From the IMG/VR virus record IMGVR_UViG_3300017783_000017, positions 1 to 60,167 of that record: a stretch of DNA of 60,167 bases; one strand, 5' to 3'. Position numbers and translations under genes: made by a program. The notes beneath the pieces were generated by a model. It was given only the letters and a program-made list of their open reading frames with translations, was not told the origin of the DNA and ran no database searches. The stretch comes from a virus. Position 1 is the first letter of the stretch, and the number at the start of each line of letters is the position of its first letter. Below, in pieces: positions 1-9,452 of the stretch.

Positions 1-437
1 TATAGATTGAATGTTAGCAGTCGAAAACACAAACACAGTACATAAAAACTCTTTAGCAATAGGAACGAAGCGAGAGGTATTACGGTGTAGCGTATATTTT
101 TAGAATATACGGCGTAGCGTAAGATGTCGACGTAGGTTGGGAAAGGTCAGAGCCCATTGTACTTTGTGTATAAACTAATACCTACTTCCAAGTCTCGGCT
201 GTGGCGAACTCACATGAAGTCAAGATTAGATGGAACCACTAAACAGGTTCCGTCTGACTGAAACAATCTACATGAAGTAATTACAATATGACTTACGTCA
301 TATTGCTTTAATTATTGTTTATCACTTCTATCATACATAATTCATTACGAAGTAAATAGTTTGAGCGTTAGCGAAAACAAATATCTACGAAGTAGATATT
401 CAAAAACATATAAATAACAATAGTTAAAGGAACAATT
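1..437. other. Hairpin-rich non-coding leader region
   Basis: No credible gene lies here. The stretch is dense in inverted repeats. A 10-bp stem with one U-G wobble pairs 228-237 with 246-255. A perfect 9-bp stem pairs 284-292 with 297-305 around a TTAC loop. An 8-bp ATATCTAC/GTAGATAT stem with a GAA loop lies near 381-399, and a GTATATT/AATATAC stem near 92-110. A late-promoter element TATAAATA at 409-416 precedes the first gene. The stretch could be a long 5' leader, an intergenic spacer, or one or more uncharacterised RNAs. It has no long U-run typical of a terminator, and I recognise no RNA family. Confidence 0.5.
409..416 (+). promoter_or_regulatory. T4-type late promoter element TATAAATA
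   Basis: Perfect match to the T4 late -10 consensus TATAAATA, 21 nt upstream of the ATG at 438. It probably drives the 438-3184 gene pair. Confidence 0.6.
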
Positions 438-1070
438 ATGCGTATTGATGACATTACACCAAATCATGATTTAAATGAAGCACCCGCTAACATGTTCAAA
501 CAAGGACTTAGGCGACTTGGTGCAAAAGCCGCTGGCGCGGTAGGTATGAAAGGCGTAGCCGCTGGTTTAACTGGGGCAGCCGATACTGGAAAAGAAGCAA
601 ATGAACTTAAAGCTGGACTAAAAGGTTATGTTGGCTCTATTGGAGGCGATATGAACAAATTAGATGCAGGACAATTAAGTGCATTTCTAAAAAGCAAAAA
701 GATGCCGACGGATGGTGTACCTGCGGCAGGCGTTGTTCCACAAAAACAAATTGACGATATTATTTTAAAAGCTGTACAAGCATCTAAGAAATTAGGCGCA
801 GGTGGCGATGCGGCCACTGCTGGCGCAGCCGGAGGTGCTGGTGGAAAAGCTGGTGCCGGAGGACAAGGTGGTGCTGGCGGAGCAGGAGCTCCAGGCGCAC
901 AAGGTGCGGCCAATGCGGCAACAGCATCAGGTGGTGTACAAGGTAACACACCGGCAGCGGCTCCTACAGCGGCAGCCAATGCTGGAGCAAGTAGCATACC
1001 ACCAGAATTACAATCACAATTGGATGCTCTTACACCAACAGAGAAAAAAGCACTGGCAGGGTTGATATAA
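438..1070 (+). CDS. Ala/Gly-rich putative virion protein, unknown function
   Basis: A 210-residue protein I do not recognise by name. The N-terminal third is a plausible folded or helical region with basic patches. Residues ~120-185 are a low-complexity Ala/Gly/Gln linker, and the C-terminus (LTPTEKKALAGLI) looks like a short amphipathic helix. There is no signal peptide or membrane segment. The ATG is preceded by AAAGGA at 427-432 and a late promoter at 409-416. Its TAA overlaps the ATG of the next gene (TAATG), so the two are probably translationally coupled. The composition resembles the next gene product, and both lie beside baseplate and portal genes, so a minor virion or assembly role is inferred. 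The low-complexity linker makes homology searches unreliable. Confidence 0.7.
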   Translation: MRIDDITPNHDLNEAPANMFKQGLRRLGAKAAGAVGMKGVAAGLTGAADTGKEANELKAGLKGYVGSIGGDMNKLDAGQLSAFLKSKKMPTDGVPAAGVVPQKQIDDIILKAVQASKKLGAGGDAATAGAAGGAGGKAGAGGQGGAGGAGAPGAQGAANAATASGGVQGNTPAAAPTAAANAGASSIPPELQSQLDALTPTEKKALAGLI

Positions 1071-3184
1071 TGAAACTAAATGAAGTAACTCTTTACGAAA
1101 ACAAAACACATAGAATATTAAAAGAAGGTTATAGAGACCTAACAGAAGCTCAACAGTTGTATATGGGCCGTTGGGAAAAAGAGTTATGGCCATTACTTGA
1201 AGAATACAAAACAGTAATGGAAGCACAACTTACTTCAGACCAAATTGATGCTATCTTTACAAGTGCAGAAACACAAGCAATGGCTTCCGGCGACAACAAA
1301 AATATGTTGGGCAAAGCTGGTTCAGCGGCTGGTGCGGCACTTAAAGTACCAGTTGAAATTGCAAAGAAAGTTGATGCTAAAATTAATGAACTTGGCAGAG
1401 CGGCTAAAGAAGCAGGTCCTGTCAAAGATATGGATGCTAAGTTTAAACAACTTAAAGCAGACATTGACAAAAACAATCCAGACAGTAAGATTGTACAAGG
1501 TATTAAAGATGTAAGTGATTGGGCTAAAGCAAATCCGGGCAAAGCAAGTGTTGCAGTAGGTATTCTTACAGCAGTAGCGGCTTTTGCAGGTGGTCCAGCA
1601 GGTGGTGCGGCAGCAGGTTTGTTGTTGCGTTCAACAAAAGAATTACTACAAGGCGAAGACCTTTCAAGTGCAATTGGTAAGTCAATTAAGACAGCCGCTT
1701 ATGGTGCTATTGCAGGTTGGGCATTAGAAGGCATTGGCGATTGGTTAGAAGGCTTACGTTATGAAGCAGTACCGTTTGAAGCGGCACCTGGCTTAGAACA
1801 AATTGATGTAGGATTTAAAGAAACAATTTCATGGGGCGGCAATACTATCCAAAACGAATTAGGTAGTATGGTTGTACCAGCAGACCAAGTAGACAAGTTT
1901 AAAGATCTATTACAAGGTATTAAAGAAGCTACAGCAGTTACAGGACAAACAACAGATCCAGGTGCTATAAACGCATTTGAAGAACTTTGGACATTTGCAA
2001 AAACATTTGACAAAGCTGAGTTTATCAAAGATATGAATCTTGAAAATAGTGTACGACAAGCAATTGCCGCACAAAATGATTCGTTCTTACAAAACTTAAC
2101 TGCCGCAAATAATGTTATTGCCGCAACTGCCCAAGGTAGTTTACAAGCAAGTGGCAACGAAAAACTAAAAGTTGGTAGCGAAGAAATAAAACCAGAACAA
2201 GGCGAGCTTGACCTACAAGGCGGTTCAGGAACTAAAAACACTGAATCAATGGAACTTGAATTTGAAAAGTTTTTAATTGAAAAAGGTGTGCTTGATAAAA
2301 TTGGATCAGGACTTAAATCAGGTGCGGCCGCAATAGGTGGCGCTGCCAAAGCAGTTGGCAAAGAACTTGGTAACAAAATTACAAAACAAAAGTTAGTTTC
2401 ACAATGGAAAAAGATGGGTGAGCCTACAGACACAGCATCTATTTTCAACGTGCTAACAAGTGCAGGACTTACAGACGAACAAATTGCGGCCATTGCAAGT
2501 GAAACAGGAGTTGAACTTAAAGCAGGCGAAGCAGGAGCAGAAGAGCCAGCGGCTGATACAGGTACAGCAGATGCAGGCGCAGATGCAGAAGCACCAGCAC
2601 AAACAGGCGCAGATGCACCTAAAATTGAAAAAGGTAAAATTGTTAAAGGACCAGAAGGCGATGACTACGAATGGTTAGGCGCACAATGGGTAAACAAGAA
2701 AACAGGTAGAATGGCATCTAAAGATGTTGCCCCAGAACTTAATAAAACTGCAAGCGCACCAGCACCAAAGGCAGATGCACCAGCAGGTGCAGGTGACACA
2801 GCACCAGCAATAAAACCAGGTGATACAAGAGAAGTAGCAGGTAAACAATACAAATGGGAAGGCGCACTATGGACTGATTTACAAACAGGTAGACCAGTTG
2901 GTGTTATTCCATCGCTGAAGTTAGGATTACCTAATCCTAAACTTGATCCAATTGTTGCCGCGGCTAAGAAAGATCCTAAAATTGGTAAATTGATTAAAGA
3001 TCAAATTACAGCAAAAGGTGTTAAAGCAGGAACCGCAGGAGCGGCACAAGCTAAAACAGCAGGTGTCAAAGGTGATGTTAAATTAAATGCTAAAGGTGTA
3101 ACTAAGTCTGCACCATCGCCAACAGCGTCAGGCATTAGTAAGCCTAACACTGTTACGCCAAAGCCTAAACCAGCTACAGTTTAA
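1070..3184 (+). CDS. Large Ala-rich putative virion/internal protein
   Basis: A 704-residue protein of unknown function, starting in a TAATG overlap with the previous gene. The N-terminal ~70 residues look helical (acidic and aromatic). Around residues 160-195 is a Gly/Ala-rich hydrophobic stretch that could insert in a membrane or pack in a core. Two related Gly/Ala plus Lys helical segments occur near residues 80-115 and 405-445. Two copies of a short aromatic motif, Y[EK]W.GA.W...TGR, occur near residues 530 and 600, separated and followed by Ala/Pro/Lys linkers. The C-terminus is basic (PKPKPATV), suggesting nucleic-acid or scaffold contact. It is convergent with the gp51-like gene and the stop codons overlap. 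Position next to baseplate hub and portal genes suggests a virion protein, but this is inference. Confidence 0.7.
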   Translation: MKLNEVTLYENKTHRILKEGYRDLTEAQQLYMGRWEKELWPLLEEYKTVMEAQLTSDQIDAIFTSAETQAMASGDNKNMLGKAGSAAGAALKVPVEIAKKVDAKINELGRAAKEAGPVKDMDAKFKQLKADIDKNNPDSKIVQGIKDVSDWAKANPGKASVAVGILTAVAAFAGGPAGGAAAGLLLRSTKELLQGEDLSSAIGKSIKTAAYGAIAGWALEGIGDWLEGLRYEAVPFEAAPGLEQIDVGFKETISWGGNTIQNELGSMVVPADQVDKFKDLLQGIKEATAVTGQTTDPGAINAFEELWTFAKTFDKAEFIKDMNLENSVRQAIAAQNDSFLQNLTAANNVIAATAQGSLQASGNEKLKVGSEEIKPEQGELDLQGGSGTKNTESMELEFEKFLIEKGVLDKIGSGLKSGAAAIGGAAKAVGKELGNKITKQKLVSQWKKMGEPTDTASIFNVLTSAGLTDEQIAAIASETGVELKAGEAGAEEPAADTGTADAGADAEAPAQTGADAPKIEKGKIVKGPEGDDYEWLGAQWVNKKTGRMASKDVAPELNKTASAPAPKADAPAGAGDTAPAIKPGDTREVAGKQYKWEGALWTDLQTGRPVGVIPSLKLGLPNPKLDPIVAAAKKDPKIGKLIKDQITAKGVKAGTAGAAQAKTAGVKGDVKLNAKGVTKSAPSPTASGISKPNTVTPKPKPATV

Positions 3185-3408
3185 AAGTAAGGTAATCCAG
3201 ATTTTTTAGTTGTTTCGATATTGTCTTTAACAATGTCGTTAATCAACTGTCTATCTTCGAAGCAAAGAGCCATTGCTTCTTCGTAAGTCACACCGCCACG
3301 CATATGCCAACAAATTCTTAGCAATTCAGACTTAATTTGTTTTACATCTCCGTCAAGTCTTTTTGACTCTTCCAGGATCTCATCGCGACCGAACGATAAG
3401 ATCCTCAT
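3181..3408 (-). CDS. gp51-like baseplate hub assembly protein (small)
   Basis: A 75-residue, mostly helical protein. Its ATG overlaps the stop codon of the upstream gp26-like gene (ATGA), so the pair is translationally coupled. T4 also has genes 26 and 51 side by side, and small proteins in this position in marine T4-like phages are usually annotated gp51-like hub assembly catalysts. This product is far shorter than T4 gp51 (about 249 residues), so the assignment rests mainly on synteny. An alternative is a tail-assembly chaperone-like partner of gp26. The C-terminal GLPYF motif is notable. There are no membrane segments. Confidence 0.5.
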   Translation of the reverse strand: MRILSFGRDEILEESKRLDGDVKQIKSELLRICWHMRGGVTYEEAMALCFEDRQLINDIVKDNIETTKKSGLPYF

Positions 3409-4274
3409 GCGAAAAAATTTGATTGATCAAATGTAATCGGTACTTCATATGTCTCAGGTACACCTGCTTTTCTTTCTTCTTCGGTAGCAGTTATATTGAG
3501 AGGTTTGATGTTGAACTTATCTTTCTGTTTTTCCAAATGATCAGTTACTTCTTTAAAGAAGTTCTTATCGCAATTAGCAATAAACTCATCAATGTGTTTT
3601 TGACTTGTTACTTCATCATCTCCGATTTGGATAGATGAAATACTTTTAGACAAAGTTGTAATATTAATTTCAGTTAATTTTTTAAAACTTTCATTAAACT
3701 TTGCTAACTTTTCTTGTTCTGACATTTTGTCATCGTTTACTAATGCAAACACTCTCTGTTCTTCGAACGTCTTTAAAGATACGTCAGTAAACTCTCTATA
3801 TGTTAAAGGACGTAGTCTGACATGAAATTCTTCAATATCAATTTCTGTTTCAAACTGGTGTCCTGTTATATCTCCTAACAAAGAGTTTAGGTCTACACTG
3901 AAATCTTTCTCAGCGCCTGTAACAGGTGTGCTTGTGGTGAGTTCCATAGTATCACCATAAGTAGCAATTCTAATTGCTATTAGTACTGCATCAAGATCAA
4001 CACTTGGCATCATCCAAGGATCTTTGATGTTAGGTACACAACTTTTGATTAAATCAACAGTTGCTTGACCGTTGAGAAGAGCATCTGGTGTTTTCATCGT
4101 AAGCTCATCTTTTGCCGTCATTGCATATATCGGTACTTCCCCATTTTCAGGTAGGTCAATTGCACCTGGTGGGTAAAAAATCCCTCTACTTGGTAAGTTT
4201 AAATAAACTTTTGGTTGTCTAAAATACTTACGTAGCGGATTTTGTTCTTTACCGAGCTTTTCTAAATCAGCCAT
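3405..4274 (-). CDS. Baseplate hub subunit, T4 gp26-like
   Basis: A 289-residue protein with the hallmarks of the T4 gp26/T4_baseplate family. The N-terminus reads RKYFRQPKVYLNLPSRGIFY followed by PPGAI, a conserved opening in this family. A central LRPLTYREF segment and a charged helical C-terminal half follow. In T4, gp26 is a component of the hub of the baseplate, the cell-puncturing end of the tail. The ATG is preceded by GGAGAAAAG on the minus strand, and a CATAAATA late element lies about 46 nt upstream. It is translationally coupled to the downstream gp51-like gene. It is longer than T4 gp26 (208 residues), as is common in marine relatives. Confidence 0.8.
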   Translation of the reverse strand: MADLEKLGKEQNPLRKYFRQPKVYLNLPSRGIFYPPGAIDLPENGEVPIYAMTAKDELTMKTPDALLNGQATVDLIKSCVPNIKDPWMMPSVDLDAVLIAIRIATYGDTMELTTSTPVTGAEKDFSVDLNSLLGDITGHQFETEIDIEEFHVRLRPLTYREFTDVSLKTFEEQRVFALVNDDKMSEQEKLAKFNESFKKLTEINITTLSKSISSIQIGDDEVTSQKHIDEFIANCDKNFFKEVTDHLEKQKDKFNIKPLNITATEEERKAGVPETYEVPITFDQSNFFA

Positions 4275-4285
4275 TCTTTTCTCCG

Positions 4286-4293
4286 TATAAATA
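4286..4293 (+). promoter_or_regulatory. Late promoter element TATAAATA
   Basis: Perfect late consensus 60 nt upstream of the TTG start of the tape-measure candidate. It is arranged divergently with a minus-strand late element at 4320-4327. Confidence 0.6.
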
Positions 4294-4319
4294 CATTATA
4301 TAAGTATATGTATCACATT

Positions 4320-4327
4320 TATTTATG
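4320..4327 (-). promoter_or_regulatory. Late promoter element CATAAATA (minus strand)
   Basis: A one-mismatch late element reading toward the gp26-like gene, about 46 nt from its ATG. Confidence 0.5.
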
Positions 4328-4352
4328 TACGTATATAATTGGATGATTAGAT

Positions 4353-7300
4353 TTGGCTGAAGAAGTAGAAATTGGTAATGTAGGCGGAGCAGACGGTGTT
4401 GCTTCCGAAGTTACCTTACAAAAATTATTAGACGCTGTACTTAAACAAGGTATAGGCGGTTCTGGTGGTGCCGGCAAGCTACAAAAAATGCACAATGATG
4501 CATTAAAGCAAGGTGTAACAGCGGCCAAAGATCAAACAAAAGCACAAAAAGACGGCACAGAAGCTACTAAACAAGCAACTGAGTCTACAATAAAACTTTC
4601 AAGGATCATGCAGGGTGCGCTGTTAGGAAGCCTATCAGCAGTAGCAGGATCTATAAAAGGACTTGCAGGCGAAGTACTTAAAGGTAGTGAAAACCTTGGC
4701 GACTTTGCAAAACATCTACCTTTAGTAGGTGGATATCTTGCACCATTAGTAGGACTATTAGATCAAAATGTTGAAGCGTTTAGAAACATGGCTACAATTG
4801 GTGCTACGTTTGGTGACGGCTTAAACGATATAAGAAGGATTTCAGCAGAAGCTGGCGTACCATTAGGTGAGTTCCAAGAACTTGTAATGGAAAATGCAGG
4901 TGCAATGAAACTGTTTGGCGGTACTACTGCATCGGGTGCAAAAAACTTTGCTCGCATGTCTAAGGAATTTAGAGAAGGTCCAGGACAAGAATTGATGATG
5001 CTTGGTTTTTCTGCACAGCAGTTAAATCAAACACTTATTGAATATTCAGAATTTAGTCAAACACAAATTGGTGTTGACAGACGTAATAGAGCAATTGATG
5101 GTGCGCAAGCCGCAGAGTATGCAAAAACATTACAAAATGTTGCCGCGCTAACAGGTAAACGTGCAGATCAAATTGCGGCGGAAATGAAAGCCGCACAAGG
5201 CGATCAGAGAACAAGGTTAGCACTTAACCAAATGGAAGCCGGTGTACGTGAGAAGTTTATGGCAAACATGTCTCAAGCACCTGAAGGCTTACAGAAAACT
5301 TTAACAAACTTAGCATTAGGTATACCAGATGAGCTTGGTGTACAATTAGGATCATTGAGTGATACCTTTAGAGAAAAAGGTCATCAGATTAAGGACATGA
5401 ATCCTGATGAAATGAATGATTTCCTTGCACAAGTTGGTAAAGAACTTGATGCCGCAGGCGCAAGTTTTGGTAGTGCAGGTGGTTTAGTACTTGATGGTGC
5501 TCTTGGCGATGCATTACAAATTGGAGCCGCATTAAGAGACAAACGTCAACTAACTGAGGAAGAAAAGAAAGAACGTAAAGAAGCATTAGCAAGGGAAAAA
5601 GAAACTAACGCAGGAATGAAAAAATTCCATGATGCAATGCGTCAATTAAGTACTGGCGTAATGGCCGCATTTGCTGCCGAAGGTGGTCCTTTAGAAATGC
5701 TTACAAATTCTATGGGCGATCTAACAGGTATGATTACAGACTTTGTTGCAAGCCCTGAGTTTAAAGAAGGTATGAAAACTTTAACAAAGTCTCTTCAAAA
5801 CGGTGTAACACATGTAAAAGAATTTTTTGCTGATATTCAAGAATTTGGATTTGGCACAGCGTTATCAAATCTATTAGAAAAAATCAACTTCCCAAATATA
5901 TTTGCAAAAGTTGGAGATGCTATTGGAGATGCACTAAAGTCAGTGTTTACAGATCCATTAGTGCTTGGTGCTATAGCCGCAATATTTGCAGGACCCAAAC
6001 TCCTTTCAGCAGCCTCAAGTGGTGTAACTAAAATGTTTAGTGGCATGCTTGGCGGTGGTGGAGGCGGCGGAGGCGGCGGCGGAGGCGGCGGTGCCGCACC
6101 AAAAGGACGTCCAGGAGCAGGTGGAGCAAGAGCAGGAGCAAGTGTTGGTAACTTTGTAGGCCAAATGGGCGCAGGCGTAATGAAAGGCGCCGCTGCCGGT
6201 TTAAAAGCATTTGCTAATCCAGCAATACTTGTAGGTGCAGGTATATTAGCCGCTTCTATTACTGCAATTGGTGCAGGTATAGCAGGAGCAACATGGATAA
6301 TTGGTGCTTCACTTCCTAAGTTTGCAGAAGGCATGGAGAAGTTTGAAGAAGTAGACGGACCAGCATTAGTCGCAGCCGCCAAAGGCATGTTAGCAATTAG
6401 TGGAGCAATGGTAGCATTTGGCGCAGGTTCAGCAGTATCAGGATTAGGACAATTAGTAGGCGGAATAACTGAAGGCTTAGCAGGACTGTTTGGCGCAGAC
6501 GATCCGTTGACTAAGATGAAGAAATTCTCTGATGCTAACTTAGATGCTACAAAAGTAGAAGCTAACGCAAAAGCATTGGTAGCATATTCGACAGCAATGG
6601 CCGCATATGGAGGCGGAGCAGCCGCGGCTGGCTTAGGAACATTAGTTGGTGGAATAGCAACAGGTATTACGAGCTTCTTTGGAGGCGACACAGAAATACC
6701 ATTTGATAAAATTGCAAAATTTGGCACATATAATATTGACTTAGCAGGCGTAGAAAATAACGCTAAAGCATTAGTAGCATATTCAAACGCAATGGCAAAA
6801 TACTCAGCAGGTAGTGCTGGCGCAAGCATCATGGGCGCAGTGGGTAGTGTGTTTGATGCAGTAAGTGGTTTCTTTGGCGGAGAAAAAGAAGAATTACCAT
6901 TTGATAAAATAAAAGCATTTGCAAGTGTTGACTTAGGTGATACAGAAAAAATTAAAGGTAACGCAGACGCTGTAGCGGCATTTGGCAACGCTATGAGTTC
7001 ATTGCCTGCAAACCTTGATGGTGAACGCTCAGGCGGATTAATGGGTGCAGTTGCAGGATTCTTTAAAGGCGAGCAAAAGTTACCATATGATAGAATAAAA
7101 GAATTTGCTGATGTAGATCTTGGAGATACTGCAAAGGTAAAAAGTAATGCAGAAGCAGTAAGTGCATTTGGTACAGCAATGAGTAACTTACCAGCAAACA
7201 TAGACGGAGAAAGATCCGGCGGATTGTTTGGTGCTCTTGCAACAGCATTTGGTGGTGGCAAAAAACTACCTTATGAAAATATCAAAGCATTTAGTACAGC

Positions 7301-7682
7301 AGACTTAGGTAGTTTGCAAGGTGTACAAAATAATGCTAATGTTGTTAGTGCGTTTAGCACAGCATTTTCAGGTTTAAATGACGTAGAAATTGACAAAGTT
7401 ACTGATTACGCTGAAGCATTAGATACATTAACAGAATCATTAAAAGATTTAAACAAAGAACTGAAGCGAGATAATGACAGTTTACTCACAGAACGTGCAG
7501 ATGCTGGTGAATTATTATCAGGTATCAGTACTGCCAGTTCCGGCTCATCAGAAGGTATAAACCGATTAAATAGTACTATGCAATCGATAGAAACTATCTT
7601 GGGACAAATTAATAACCATAATGAGAATACAGCTAAGTATACTAAAGGGATGGCCAATGCAGATGGACTTACCTTTACATAA
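4353..7682 (+). CDS. Putative tail tape measure / hub protein
   Basis: An 1109-residue protein starting at TTG (TTGGCTGAAGAAG). No in-frame ATG gives a better start. Residues ~80-130 are hydrophobic and glycine-rich, residues ~130-450 are helical, and there is a run of 14 glycines at about residues 567-580 (6051-6092). Several Gly/Ala-rich hydrophobic helices follow. The C-terminal ~450 residues hold about six imperfect repeats of 55-75 residues, each containing [VA]xxNA.A[VL]xA[FY][SG].AM and a PF/PYD.I..F motif. Length, alternating hydrophobic helices and repeats fit a tape measure or a membrane-penetrating internal tail protein. It lies between gp26-like and portal genes. T4 gp29 is much shorter (about 590 residues), so identity with gp29 is not established. 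Confidence 0.55.
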   Translation: MAEEVEIGNVGGADGVASEVTLQKLLDAVLKQGIGGSGGAGKLQKMHNDALKQGVTAAKDQTKAQKDGTEATKQATESTIKLSRIMQGALLGSLSAVAGSIKGLAGEVLKGSENLGDFAKHLPLVGGYLAPLVGLLDQNVEAFRNMATIGATFGDGLNDIRRISAEAGVPLGEFQELVMENAGAMKLFGGTTASGAKNFARMSKEFREGPGQELMMLGFSAQQLNQTLIEYSEFSQTQIGVDRRNRAIDGAQAAEYAKTLQNVAALTGKRADQIAAEMKAAQGDQRTRLALNQMEAGVREKFMANMSQAPEGLQKTLTNLALGIPDELGVQLGSLSDTFREKGHQIKDMNPDEMNDFLAQVGKELDAAGASFGSAGGLVLDGALGDALQIGAALRDKRQLTEEEKKERKEALAREKETNAGMKKFHDAMRQLSTGVMAAFAAEGGPLEMLTNSMGDLTGMITDFVASPEFKEGMKTLTKSLQNGVTHVKEFFADIQEFGFGTALSNLLEKINFPNIFAKVGDAIGDALKSVFTDPLVLGAIAAIFAGPKLLSAASSGVTKMFSGMLGGGGGGGGGGGGGGAAPKGRPGAGGARAGASVGNFVGQMGAGVMKGAAAGLKAFANPAILVGAGILAASITAIGAGIAGATWIIGASLPKFAEGMEKFEEVDGPALVAAAKGMLAISGAMVAFGAGSAVSGLGQLVGGITEGLAGLFGADDPLTKMKKFSDANLDATKVEANAKALVAYSTAMAAYGGGAAAAGLGTLVGGIATGITSFFGGDTEIPFDKIAKFGTYNIDLAGVENNAKALVAYSNAMAKYSAGSAGASIMGAVGSVFDAVSGFFGGEKEELPFDKIKAFASVDLGDTEKIKGNADAVAAFGNAMSSLPANLDGERSGGLMGAVAGFFKGEQKLPYDRIKEFADVDLGDTAKVKSNAEAVSAFGTAMSNLPANIDGERSGGLFGALATAFGGGKKLPYENIKAFSTADLGSLQGVQNNANVVSAFSTAFSGLNDVEIDKVTDYAEALDTLTESLKDLNKELKRDNDSLLTERADAGELLSGISTASSGSSEGINRLNSTMQSIETILGQINNHNENTAKYTKGMANADGLTFT

Positions 7683-7693
7683 GAGAGAATAGA

Positions 7694-9445
7694 ATGACTT
7701 GGAAAAAATACTTTACGCCTGTAGACACTAACAATTACCAAAGAAGTAATGTAAGCCCTATTAGTGGCGGCCGAGGAGGACAAGCAGGTCCTGCACGGGC
7801 AAACTATTCAAGTTTCTTACCTGATGTATATGTTGGTACACCTAACAGAATAGAACGTTACGGTCAATACAACACTATGGATATGGATAGTGAAGTAAAT
7901 GCCGCATTAGATATATTAGGCGAATTCTGCACACAAAAGAACAAACAAAATAATACACCATTTGTATTTGATTTTAGACAACAAGCTACAAATAGTGAAA
8001 CGTTAACAATACAAAAATACTTACAACAGTGGGTAAAGTTACAAGACTTTGAAACTAAAATATTTAGAATTGTACGAAACGTATTTAAAATGGGTGATCA
8101 ATTCTTTTTGCGTGATCCAGAAACTAAACGTTGGTTTCATGTAGATCCTGCAAACGTAACACGTATTATTGTAAACGAATCAGAAGGTAAAATACCAGAG
8201 CAGTACGTAATTAAAAATATTAATTTTAATTTTAAAGACGGAATTGCAACAACACCTTATCAAACAAGTGGCAACTTAACAGGCGGTGGCGGTACACAGT
8301 ACGAACCAACTGGTGGCGCAAGAGGTATGGTAGGACAACCTCAGTCAAGTATGAGTGGAAGTAGATTCCAAACAGACGATTCTGAAGTTACTGTTGATGC
8401 AAAACACGTTGTACATTTAAGTTTATCAGAAGGATTAGATAACAATTTTCCGTTTGGTAACAGTTTATTAGAAACAATTTTTAAAGTATACAAGCAAAAA
8501 GAATTGCTTGAAGATGCGATTATCATATATCGTGTACAAAGAGCGCCAGAGCGCAGAGTATTCTACGTTGATGTGGGCAATATGCCTTCACACCTTGCTA
8601 TGCAATTTGTGGAGCGTGTTAAAACGGAAATACATCAAAGACGCATCCCATCCAAGACAGGCGGTGGCACAAATGTTATAGACAGTTCTTACAATCCGCT
8701 ATCAATTAACGAAGATTACTTCTTCCCTCAAACAGCAGAAGGTAGAGGATCAAAGGTTGAAACGCTTCCAGGTGGTACAAACTTAGGAGAAATTGATGAC
8801 CTTAGATACTTTACTAATAAGTTGGTACGCGGATTACGTATACCAAGTTCGTACTTACCAACTGGAGCAGATGATTCGGCAGCACAATATAATGACGGAC
8901 GTGTGGGCACAGCTTATATCCAAGAGCTACGCTTCAATACCTATTGTGAACGTTTGCAGAATTTAATCATTGAAGAGTTTGATACAGAATTTAAACGCTA
9001 CCTATTAGAAAAAGGCGTAAATGTCGATACAAATATGTTCGACTTAAAATTCCAACCACCACAAAACTTTGCAAGTTATAGACAAGCTGAAATTGATAAT
9101 GCTCGTGTACCAACGTATACACAGATGGCGGCAATTCCTTATATGTCAAATAGATTTGCATTAAAACGTTTCTTAGGAATGACAGACGAAGAGCTTGCAG
9201 AAAACGAAAAGCTATGGCGTGAAGAGAACGAAGAAAACTTAGAACCTATAACAGATGATACAGCAAGTCAAATTAGGGCAGGTGGAATTAGTTCAGCAGG
9301 AATAGATTCAGACCTTGGTGCTGGCGAAGATATACTTGCAGGTGACGACACAATACCAACAGACGGTGGTGATGCAACAGGACCTGAAAGTGCAACAGAT
9401 ACAGATGTAGGCGCGGCGCCTGCTAATAACGAACAAACGGTATAA
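7694..9445 (+). CDS. Portal vertex protein, T4 gp20-like
   Basis: A 583-residue protein closely matching the T4 gp20 portal family in length and motifs. These include RIERYGQYNTMDMDSEVNAA near residue 55, the FEFDFR-like region, FKMGDQFF...W near residue 130, and the AP(E/Q)RR.FY.DVGN.P segment near residue 285. The dodecameric portal sits at the unique capsid vertex, nucleates prohead assembly, and is the DNA channel and terminase dock. The acidic, Gly-rich C-terminal tail (from ~residue 515) is typical. The ATG lies 11 nt after the preceding gene and follows GAGAGAA. It opens the head-assembly operon in the order found in T4 (20-67/68-21-22-23). Confidence 0.95.
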   Translation: MTWKKYFTPVDTNNYQRSNVSPISGGRGGQAGPARANYSSFLPDVYVGTPNRIERYGQYNTMDMDSEVNAALDILGEFCTQKNKQNNTPFVFDFRQQATNSETLTIQKYLQQWVKLQDFETKIFRIVRNVFKMGDQFFLRDPETKRWFHVDPANVTRIIVNESEGKIPEQYVIKNINFNFKDGIATTPYQTSGNLTGGGGTQYEPTGGARGMVGQPQSSMSGSRFQTDDSEVTVDAKHVVHLSLSEGLDNNFPFGNSLLETIFKVYKQKELLEDAIIIYRVQRAPERRVFYVDVGNMPSHLAMQFVERVKTEIHQRRIPSKTGGGTNVIDSSYNPLSINEDYFFPQTAEGRGSKVETLPGGTNLGEIDDLRYFTNKLVRGLRIPSSYLPTGADDSAAQYNDGRVGTAYIQELRFNTYCERLQNLIIEEFDTEFKRYLLEKGVNVDTNMFDLKFQPPQNFASYRQAEIDNARVPTYTQMAAIPYMSNRFALKRFLGMTDEELAENEKLWREENEENLEPITDDTASQIRAGGISSAGIDSDLGAGEDILAGDDTIPTDGGDATGPESATDTDVGAAPANNEQTV

Positions 9446-9448
9446 ATA
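9441..9448 (+). promoter_or_regulatory. Late promoter element TATAAATA
   Basis: Perfect late consensus overlapping the portal stop codon, only 4 nt before the next ATG. Transcripts from it would start at or just after that ATG, so it more likely serves the genes from 9702 on. Confidence 0.5.
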
Positions 9449-9452
9449 CAAT

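Noticed and set aside
6051-6092. Poly-glycine tract (14 Gly) as a possible frameshift or assembly error
   Set aside because: Codons vary (GGC/GGT/GGA) and the frame remains open on both sides with consistent homology-like repeats, so it is a genuine linker.
5837-7261. Long minus-strand open frame (474 codons) opposite the tape-measure candidate
   Set aside because: Pro/Ala-rich translation is the mirror of an Ala/Gly-rich gene. No start signals, and the plus-strand frame has all the coding features.
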